Below are positions 1-5,413 of a stretch of DNA of 11,062 bases, piece after piece; the first letter of the stretch is position 1; each line of letters begins with the position of its first letter. Source of the DNA: JBKHBQ01 sp046542305 (GTDB lineage Bacteria; Bacteroidota; Bacteroidia; Bacteroidales; 4484-276). A program made the position numbers and the translations under genes. The notes under the pieces are model-generated. The model was not told the DNA's origin. It saw only the letters and a list, made by a program, of their open reading frames with translations, and made no database searches. The stretch spans positions 1-11,062 of the forward strand of contig JBKHBQ010000128.1 in NCBI GenBank assembly GCA_046542305.1, given 5' to 3'.

Positions 1-40
1 AAAGAGATGATGAATTTTATTTCAGAGTCTCTTTTTTCTT
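1..40 (+). terminator. Possible weak hairpin/terminator or attenuator upstream of tsf
   Basis: The window opens with AAAGAGA (1-7), which pairs with TCTCTTT (28-34). An inner TGAA/TTCA pair (11-14 with 21-24) lies between them, and the T-rich run continues to 40. This has the form of a weak, A/T-rich intrinsic terminator or attenuator on the plus strand, although the stem may extend beyond the left edge. In most bacteria rpsB lies just before tsf, and in E. coli an attenuator-like structure lies between the two genes, so an intercistronic role is plausible. The upstream gene is not in the window, so this remains inference. Just downstream is a short palindrome, ATGAAA-T-TTTCAT (44-56). Confidence 0.35.
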
Positions 41-82
41 AACATGAAATTTTCATCCATTAACACATAAAAATCATTAAAC

Positions 83-919
83 ATGGCAAACATTACTGCT
101 GCTGATGTAGCAAAACTCCGCAAGCAAACCGGAGCCGGTATGATGGATTGTAAAAAAGCCCTTCAGGAAAGCGAAGGCGATTTTGAAATAGCTGTTGACA
201 TCCTGCGCAAAAAAGGCGCTAAAGTAGCCGCCAAAAGAGCTGATAAAGATGCTACCGAAGGTTATGTTTTTGGCAAAACCAATGCCGAAAGAAACTTTGG
301 TGTGCTGGTGATGGTAAACTGCGAAACCGATTTCGTAGGTAAAAGCGAGGATTTTGTGAATTTCGTGAAGAAAATCGCCGACCTGGCCATCGAAAACAAG
401 GTTACCACCCTCGAAGATGCCAAAGCATTGGAAATGGGAAATGGCACTGTAGAACAGGAACTCAACAACCTGATCGGCAAAACAGGCGAAAAGATGGAAT
501 TCGATTCATTTGCAGGAATCGATGCACCAAAAGTTTTTGCTTACAACCACCTTGGCAATAAAATCGGTACACTGGTTGGCCTCAACAAAGCCGATGCACC
601 AGATGTTGATGAAAAAGGTCATGATGTTGCCATGCAGATTGCGGCCATGAACCCTGTTGCCATCAGCAAGGAAAATGTACCTGAAGAAATCGTGAATAAA
701 GAACTCGAAATCGGCAAGGAACTGGCACGTCAGGAAGGCAAACCCGAAGCCATGCTCGATAAGATCGCCCAGGGCCGCCTCGGTAAATTCTTTAAGGAAA
801 ACACCCTGCTCAGCCAGGACTTCATCAAGGATTCCAAAAAAACCGTTGGCGAATATCTGAATGAATCCGATAAGGATCTTACAGTGACCAGCTTCTATCG
901 CTTTGCACTTGGTGCGTAA
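83..919 (+). CDS. tsf: Translation elongation factor Ts (EF-Ts)
   Basis: EF-Ts is the cytoplasmic guanine-nucleotide exchange factor that releases GDP from EF-Tu so that EF-Tu can be reloaded with GTP. The 278-residue product is close to the usual length (283 in E. coli). Its N-terminal UBA-like domain carries the family signature TGAGMMDCKKAL at about residues 16-27. The core follows with the conserved VNCETDFVGK segment (78-87), whose TDF triad contacts the EF-Tu G domain in known structures. The C-terminal part, with GRLGKFFKENTLLSQDF and the SKKTVGEYL motif, is complete. The ATG at 83 begins the canonical MANITAADV N-terminus. There is no Shine-Dalgarno sequence, only A-rich leader, as is usual in Bacteroidetes. 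No clear promoter lies in the 82 bp upstream, so cotranscription with an upstream gene (normally rpsB) is likely. A strong terminator follows the stop codon. Confidence 0.98.
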   Translation: MANITAADVAKLRKQTGAGMMDCKKALQESEGDFEIAVDILRKKGAKVAAKRADKDATEGYVFGKTNAERNFGVLVMVNCETDFVGKSEDFVNFVKKIADLAIENKVTTLEDAKALEMGNGTVEQELNNLIGKTGEKMEFDSFAGIDAPKVFAYNHLGNKIGTLVGLNKADAPDVDEKGHDVAMQIAAMNPVAISKENVPEEIVNKELEIGKELARQEGKPEAMLDKIAQGRLGKFFKENTLLSQDFIKDSKKTVGEYLNESDKDLTVTSFYRFALGA

Positions 920-945
920 GCGCATGCATAAATAAGAATATTTTG

Positions 946-974
946 AAAGGCTGCCGGTTGGCGGCCTTTTTTTT
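946..974 (+). terminator. Rho-independent terminator of tsf
   Basis: A 10-bp stem (946-955 paired with 960-969, one G-U wobble) closes on a GGTT loop and runs into eight T residues (967-974). It lies 26 nt past the tsf stop codon and is a textbook intrinsic terminator for plus-strand transcription. Read on the minus strand, the same hairpin is followed by only a poor U tract, so it could stop transcripts from the convergent membrane-protein gene only weakly. Confidence 0.93.
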
Positions 975-978
975 GTCC

Positions 979-1005
979 AAAAAAGGGAGTGATATGTTTA
1001 ATCAC
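979..1005 (-). terminator. Possible weak terminator of the trmJ-dus-lepA-membrane protein block
   Basis: On the minus strand GTGAT and ATCAC (1001-1005 with 989-993) can form a 5-bp stem around a 7-nt loop, followed after TCCC by a run of six T residues (979-984). The hairpin includes the TGA stop of the membrane-protein gene (1002-1004). The stem is short and the U tract is displaced, so it is a weak candidate. The adjacent tsf terminator read in reverse may assist it. Confidence 0.35.
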
Positions 1006-1745
1006 ACTGCCCCACGAAACAGAGGTCCCGTTCTTCGAAGCATACGGCTAACAGCCCAGCCAATCAGCAGCACGGCCACCGCAAACATAAACCAGTTGTA
1101 TTTATCGGGCACATAGGTTTCAACAAGGGAAATATATCTTTCGTTTTCGGGTATAGAAAAAAAAGCGTAGTACAGATCGTGCCGGACGATCATCACCGAA
1201 AAATCCCAGATAAAGGTGAGAAAAATGATGAAGGCACCGCTGTATATCATCATCCACTCATTGGTTTTTACCTCCTGCCCTGCCCTATCCACTCTGAGTA
1301 ACGCCCATCCCAGTGCGATCATCAGCAGCGAACTCAGCACCGGCGCCAGCACCGGACCGACCCAGGTAACGGGGATAAGGTATAGCACATCCCAGGTAAG
1401 CAACGATTCGGGCCAGTTGAGGAAGATTTTAAGCCCCACATAATAAAAAATATCCCAGAAGGCAAAAGAAATGAGAAACCAGGCAAATCGCTGAAGAAAG
1501 TTTTTTCCGGCAATCCACGCCAGCGCAAGCAGCATAACGACGGCAGCCACCTCGCGTACCAGTTCGGCAAAAATCACCAGCGGATCATCGGGTACGACAA
1601 GCGGAAAACTGAAACCTGCCGGGAAATAAAGCTTGCGCAGGTAAACCACGATGGCAGCTTCCAAAAAACCCATCGCAATGCCAAATACCAGCAATGCCAG
1701 AAAACGGGATCTCGTTTCTGCTTTTTCCATAATATGGTGATTCAT
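1002..1745 (-). CDS. Six-helix integral membrane protein of unknown function
   Basis: I do not recognise a named family for this 247-residue protein. It is strongly hydrophobic, with about six predicted membrane segments near residues 14-34, 57-79, 86-106, 128-150, 165-186 and 216-234. It has no signal peptide cleavage site and no catalytic motif that I can assign. The first helix contains an embedded acidic residue in GFLEAAIVVYLRKLYFP. The loop after helix 3 has a striking aromatic stretch (FWDIFYYVGLKIF, then NWPESLLTWDV), and helix 4 begins with WVGPVLAP. These look conserved and could line a polar site, but that is inference. The C-terminus is basic (RMLRR), suggesting it lies in the cytoplasm. 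The ATG used here is 6 nt after the lepA stop, implying translational coupling. The internal ATG at residue 6 (1728-1730) is an alternative start. Neither has a Shine-Dalgarno sequence. Confidence 0.8.
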   Translation of the reverse strand: MNHHIMEKAETRSRFLALLVFGIAMGFLEAAIVVYLRKLYFPAGFSFPLVVPDDPLVIFAELVREVAAVVMLLALAWIAGKNFLQRFAWFLISFAFWDIFYYVGLKIFLNWPESLLTWDVLYLIPVTWVGPVLAPVLSSLLMIALGWALLRVDRAGQEVKTNEWMMIYSGAFIIFLTFIWDFSVMIVRHDLYYAFFSIPENERYISLVETYVPDKYNWFMFAVAVLLIGWAVSRMLRRTGPLFRGAV

Positions 1746-1751
1746 GCAATT

Positions 1752-3539
1752 TTAATCGAGCTTGAGAACAGCAAGGAAAGCCGATTGCGGCACCTCCACA
1801 TTTCCTACCTGGCGCATCCGCTTCTTTCCTTTTTTCTGCTTTTCGAGCAGCTTGCGCTTTCGCGTAATGTCGCCGCCGTAGCATTTTGCCGTAACGTCCT
1901 TGCGAACGGCTTTCACGGTTTCGCGTGCAATAATCTTTGCACCGATAGCCGCCTGGATGGCAACATCGAATTGCTGCCTGGGGATCAGTTCCTTCAGCTT
2001 TTCGCACATGCGACGTCCGAAGGTGTAGGCATTATCGAAATGGATGAGCGTGGATAGCGCATCCACACTTTCGCCGTTGAGCAGAATATCGAGGCGCACG
2101 AGTTTGGCGGGTTTATAGCCGGTAACTACGTAGTCGAAGGAGGCGTAACCCCTTGAAATACTTTTTAGTTTATCATAAAAATCGAACACGATTTCAGAAA
2201 GCGGCAATTCGAAAGTGATCTCCACGCGATCGCTGGTGAGGTACACCTGGTTTTTCAGTTCACCCCGGCGGTCGATGCACAGGTTCATAATCGAGCCTAC
2301 ATATTCTGACTTGGAAATGATCTGCGCCCGGATGATTGGTTCCTCCACATGATCGAGGTGGTTTGAATCGGGCATTCCGGAAGGATTGTGCACATTCACC
2401 ATCTCGCCGTCGGTGGTGTAGGCTTTGTAATTTACGTTGGGTACCGTGGTGATCACATCCATGTCGAACTCCCGATCAAGACGCTCCTGGATGATCTCCA
2501 TATGCAGCAATCCCAGAAAACCGCAGCGAAAGCCAAATCCAAGCGCTGCCGACGATTCGGGTTCGAAGGTTAAAGAAGCATCATTTAGCTGAAGCTTTTC
2601 CATGGAATTCCTGAGCTCTTCATAATCATCGGCATCTACAGGATAAATCCCGGCAAAAACCATGGGTTTTACGTTTTCGAATCCTGAAATCATACTGTTG
2701 CAGGGTCGTTCTACATGGGTGATGGTATCTCCCACCTTCACCTCACGCGAAGTTTTTATTCCCGAAATAATATAACCCACATCGCCGGACTGCAGCGTTT
2801 CCTTTGGATGAAAACCCAGCCGCAGCACCCCGATCTCGTCTGCATTATATTCTTTTCCGGTAGCAACAAATTTTACGAAATCATTCTTTCTGAGTTTTCC
2901 GTTGAAGATCCTGAAATAGGCAATAATTCCGCGGTAGCTGTTAAAAACCGAATCGAAGATCAGTGCCTGCAACGGCGCTTCAGGATCGCCTTTGGGCGAG
3001 GGGATCCTTTCGACGATGGCCTCCAGAATGGCATCTACGCCGTAGCCGGTTTTTCCGCTTGCTTCGATAATGTCGTCGCGGTTGCAGCCAACCAGGTCGA
3101 CGATCTGATCCTTTACCTCTTCGGGCATGGCATTTTCCAGATCCATTTTATTGAGTACCGGAATGATTTCCAGGTCGTGATCGATGGCAAGGTAGAGGTT
3201 GGAGATGGTTTGAGCCTGGATGCCCTGCGTGGCGTCTATGATCAGCAAAGCACCTTCGCAGGCGGCGATGGACCTGGAAACCTCGTAGGAAAAATCCACA
3301 TGTCCGGGTGTATCGATAAGGTTGAAAATATATTCCGCACCTTCGCGCTTATACACCATCTGGATGGCATGGCTTTTAATGGTAATGCCACGCTCACGCT
3401 CCAGATCCATGCTGTCGAGCACTTGTTCCTTCTTCTCCCTTTCGGTAAGTGTTTCTGTGAGATCCAGCAGGCGATCGGCCAGTGTACTCTTACCATGATC
3501 GATATGGGCGATGATACAGAAATTTCTAACGTTTCTCAT
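1752..3539 (-). CDS. lepA: Elongation factor 4 (LepA), ribosome-associated GTPase
   Basis: LepA/EF-4 is a translational GTPase that binds the ribosome; back-translocation and a role in 30S biogenesis have both been proposed. From the chosen ATG the product has 595 residues, against 599 in E. coli. The G motifs are intact: G1 AHIDHGKST (11-19), G2 RGITIKS (50-56), G3 DTPGH (76-80), G4 NKMD (130-133) and G5 SGK near 166. EF-G-like domains II, III and V follow. The LepA-specific C-terminal domain ends in the family signature KGKKRMRQVGNVEVPQSAFL. The reading frame extends six codons further upstream to a GTG at 3557, but the ATG at 3539 gives the canonical MRNVRNFCIIAHIDHG start. A TAnnTTTG promoter-like box also sits between the two candidates, which argues for the shorter form. 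The gene is 47 nt downstream of dus and 6 nt upstream of the membrane-protein gene. Confidence 0.97.
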   Translation of the reverse strand: MRNVRNFCIIAHIDHGKSTLADRLLDLTETLTEREKKEQVLDSMDLERERGITIKSHAIQMVYKREGAEYIFNLIDTPGHVDFSYEVSRSIAACEGALLIIDATQGIQAQTISNLYLAIDHDLEIIPVLNKMDLENAMPEEVKDQIVDLVGCNRDDIIEASGKTGYGVDAILEAIVERIPSPKGDPEAPLQALIFDSVFNSYRGIIAYFRIFNGKLRKNDFVKFVATGKEYNADEIGVLRLGFHPKETLQSGDVGYIISGIKTSREVKVGDTITHVERPCNSMISGFENVKPMVFAGIYPVDADDYEELRNSMEKLQLNDASLTFEPESSAALGFGFRCGFLGLLHMEIIQERLDREFDMDVITTVPNVNYKAYTTDGEMVNVHNPSGMPDSNHLDHVEEPIIRAQIISKSEYVGSIMNLCIDRRGELKNQVYLTSDRVEITFELPLSEIVFDFYDKLKSISRGYASFDYVVTGYKPAKLVRLDILLNGESVDALSTLIHFDNAYTFGRRMCEKLKELIPRQQFDVAIQAAIGAKIIARETVKAVRKDVTAKCYGGDITRKRKLLEKQKKGKKRMRQVGNVEVPQSAFLAVLKLD

Positions 3540-3545
3540 TGCGTA

Positions 3546-3553
3546 CAAAATTA
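3546..3553 (-). promoter_or_regulatory. Bacteroidetes -7 promoter-like box immediately upstream of lepA
   Basis: The minus strand reads TAATTTTG, an exact match to the Bacteroidetes -7 consensus TAnnTTTG, followed by TACGCA and the lepA ATG. If used, transcription would start within about 3 nt of the start codon. I do not see a TTG -33 element at the expected 19-21 nt spacing, so this is supported by one element only. Confidence 0.4.
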
Positions 3554-3586
3554 GCACAAAATTCGAAATTCCGCTGTTTTAATACG

Positions 3587-4588
3587 TCAACGGATTTTTA
3601 CTCCCTTAACCCTCACCTGGGCGTTCGATCGGTATTCGAACGGCGCCAGGGGCCGTTCATCCAGAATTCGGCGGGCTTCGTCGATAAAGACGGCGAGTGA
3701 CTGCTGGTGGGCCAGCAGCCTGAAAATTTCCTGTTCCCCTTCGAACCACCTGGCAAAATACGACCAATAATCTTTCATTTTATTGATGATGGTTCGATCG
3801 CGGCTGAATTTATCCCTGATCTCGCAAAACAGCTCTTCATGAAAAAGTTTTTGCCTGCGGCGGATGGTGGCATCATTGGGAGTAGTGGGTTTGTTTTTGA
3901 TCATCTCGGGCAGGAAAGGATTAACCAAAATGCCGCGGCCGATCATCCAATCGCTGATTTGAGGATACCGTTCCTTCATTTTTTGAAACTGACAGGGGCA
4001 CGAAATATCTCCGCTGAAAACCAGCCTGTGCTTCAGTTCATCGATGGTTTGATCGAGTACATTCAGGTGCATTTCGCCTTCGTACATCTGTTCGCCGATG
4101 CGCGGATGAATGATCAGGCATTCGAGCGGATAATCGTTGAAAACTGCTGTAAGGCTAAAGAACTCATCCGGCGAATGAAATCCCAGGCGGGTCTTAACCG
4201 ACAATCTCAGGGGCAGTGACGGCAGCAGGCGGTCGAAGATACTACGAAGTTCATCAGGATATGGAAGGATTCCCGAACCACGTTTCTTGCGCGCCACTGA
4301 AAGTTTTGGACAACCGAGATTCCAGTTCACAGTGTCATATCCCAGTTCCTGCAACCGCTGCGCCAGCCTGATAAACTTAACGGGATCGGTACCCAAAACC
4401 TGCGGGATCACAGGCACGCGGGTGTTATGCTGCGGAATAACATCACGCAGATGCGAATTGCGGAAACGCAATCCTTCGGCCAGCGGAATAAACGGGCTCA
4501 CCGCCATGTCGATACCCGTAAACAGGCTCGACCACGCACGCCTGAAATCGATTTCGGTATATCCCTGCAGCGGTGCTAAGTAGATCAT
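3587..4588 (-). CDS. tRNA-dihydrouridine synthase family protein (Dus)
   Basis: Dus enzymes are FMN-dependent flavoproteins that reduce specific uridines in the tRNA D-loop to dihydrouridine using NADPH. The 333-residue product begins directly with the barrel strand MIYLAPLQGYTE, the family's FMN-binding start. The catalytic cysteine is Cys93 in NWNLGCPKLSV, followed by KKRGSGIL. FMN/phosphate-binding positions are visible as Lys132 in SVKTR, His161 in IIHPR, the SGDI strand (192-195) and IGRGILVNPFL (216-226). The helical C-terminal tRNA-binding domain covers about residues 240-315. The variant motifs (NWNLGCP, HPRIGEQMYEG) resemble a Dus group that I recall from Bacteroidetes and that is not clearly DusA, DusB or DusC, so I give no gene symbol and do not predict which uridine is modified. 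The start is 35 nt after the trmJ stop. Confidence 0.93.
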   Translation of the reverse strand: MIYLAPLQGYTEIDFRRAWSSLFTGIDMAVSPFIPLAEGLRFRNSHLRDVIPQHNTRVPVIPQVLGTDPVKFIRLAQRLQELGYDTVNWNLGCPKLSVARKKRGSGILPYPDELRSIFDRLLPSLPLRLSVKTRLGFHSPDEFFSLTAVFNDYPLECLIIHPRIGEQMYEGEMHLNVLDQTIDELKHRLVFSGDISCPCQFQKMKERYPQISDWMIGRGILVNPFLPEMIKNKPTTPNDATIRRRQKLFHEELFCEIRDKFSRDRTIINKMKDYWSYFARWFEGEQEIFRLLAHQQSLAVFIDEARRILDERPLAPFEYRSNAQVRVKGVKIR

Positions 4589-4593
4589 TGCGA

Positions 4594-4601
4594 TAAAGGT
4601 A
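4594..4601 (-). promoter_or_regulatory. Near-match -7 box immediately upstream of dus
   Basis: The minus strand reads TACCTTTA, seven of eight consensus-compatible positions of TAnnTTTG, followed by TCGCA and the dus ATG. The placement matches the boxes before lepA and rsmG. It lies inside the 35-nt gap after trmJ, so it could provide a transcript separate from trmJ read-through. The evidence is weak on its own, with no -33 element identified. Confidence 0.25.
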
Positions 4602-4623
4602 AAATATTTTTACGATCTGAATA

Positions 4624-5322
4624 TCAACCGCAGGAGCGATATTTTTCTTCCAGAGCTGCAATCACCGACAGCACAAGGTTTACGTCGTTATCCTCAAGCA
4701 ACGCAAGCCTTTCGAATATCCGATGATAGATATTGGGGTTGCCGGCAATCTTTGTATTTTTCAACAGCTCGGAAACCTGATTTTTCAGTGCGGCAAATTT
4801 CGGTTCGGAAGGAGACAAACTATTTACCGGCCTTTCCGCAATGGTTTTTTCTGAAAGCAGATACGCGTACAACATTACCGCCTGAGCCAGATTCAGCGAA
4901 GGATGTGTAGTTTGCATCTGAATGTAGGTTGATATGTCGCAAAGCCGGAGTTCTTCGTTTGAAAGCCCCGATTCCTCCCGGCCAAAAACAATTCCCACAT
5001 TTGTCAGGCTTTGCACCTTTGCCTGCAATAAATCCTGAATACTTTCCGCCGGATGATGATCTGCTTTGGCCGATTTGGCCCTGGCGCTGGTACCGATCAC
5101 AAAATCGAGATCCTGCACAGCCTCTGCAAGTGATGTGTAAACCCGCGCCCTGTCGAGAATTTCCGTTGAAGCATGCGCCACCCAGCGGGCTTTCCCATCA
5201 TGGAATTGGCATGGATTTACCAGCCGCAGTTGATCAAATCCCATGGTTTTTATCGCCCTGGCTGCCGCTCCGATATTTTCAGGAACGGCCGGTTCCACCA
5301 AAATAAAGGTAATGTTGATCAT
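4624..5322 (-). CDS. trmJ: TrmJ-like tRNA 2'-O-methyltransferase (SPOUT/TrmH superfamily)
   Basis: This is a SAM-dependent SPOUT methyltransferase. TrmJ 2'-O-methylates the nucleotide at position 32 of the tRNA anticodon loop. The 232-residue product (246 in E. coli) shows the three SpoU motifs in order. Motif 1 is VEPAVPENIGAAARAIKTMG (9-28), with Asn16 and Arg22. Motif 2 is IVFGREESGLSNEEL (111-125), with the GRE core. Motif 3 is PSLNLAQAV (141-149), with Ser142 and Asn144. These residues build the trefoil-knot SAM site and dimer interface. The GTSARAK segment (77-83) and the helical C-terminal extension ending in VIAALEEKY are typical of TrmJ and not of the shorter TrmL. The target position is inferred from the family. 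The ATG at 5322 follows a -7 box, and the gene begins the minus-strand block that continues into dus. Confidence 0.87.
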   Translation of the reverse strand: MINITFILVEPAVPENIGAAARAIKTMGFDQLRLVNPCQFHDGKARWVAHASTEILDRARVYTSLAEAVQDLDFVIGTSARAKSAKADHHPAESIQDLLQAKVQSLTNVGIVFGREESGLSNEELRLCDISTYIQMQTTHPSLNLAQAVMLYAYLLSEKTIAERPVNSLSPSEPKFAALKNQVSELLKNTKIAGNPNIYHRIFERLALLEDNDVNLVLSVIAALEEKYRSCG

Positions 5323-5342
5323 CGTTAAAAAGAATCCTACAG

Positions 5343-5350
5343 CAAAAATA
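5343..5350 (-). promoter_or_regulatory. Candidate promoter (-7 box) for trmJ
   Basis: The minus strand reads TATTTTTG, an exact TAnnTTTG match, 20 nt before the trmJ ATG. It lies just downstream of the terminator of the MFS gene, where a promoter for an independent trmJ transcript would be expected. The region 19-21 nt upstream is T-rich but has no clean TTG -33 element. Confidence 0.45.
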
Positions 5351-5360
5351 GAAAATCCAA

Positions 5361-5393
5361 AAATTAAAAAAGGCGCCCGGATGAGCGCCTCTT
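5361..5393 (-). terminator. Rho-independent terminator of the MFS transporter gene
   Basis: On the minus strand AGGCGC (5385-5390) pairs with GCGCCT (5371-5376) around an 8-nt loop. A/T pairs extend the stem outward to about 5393/5368. A T-rich tract (TTTTTT-AA-TTT) runs from about 5371 to 5361. It begins 21 nt past the MFS stop codon and separates that gene from trmJ. Confidence 0.9.
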
Positions 5394-5413
5394 GTACTAT
5401 AAAAATCTTTTAT

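Noticed and set aside
506..925. 139-codon open frame antisense to tsf
   Set aside because: It covers the coding strand of a universally conserved gene and runs across its stop codon; no family features are seen.
2715..3554. 279-codon open frame antisense to lepA
   Set aside because: It lies wholly opposite the conserved lepA gene, its translation shows no recognisable motif, and the frame is open because of codon bias on the coding strand.
3540..3557. Longer lepA start at GTG 3557
   Set aside because: It would add MLILYA before the canonical MRNVRNF start, uses a rarer codon, and overlaps a TAnnTTTG box.
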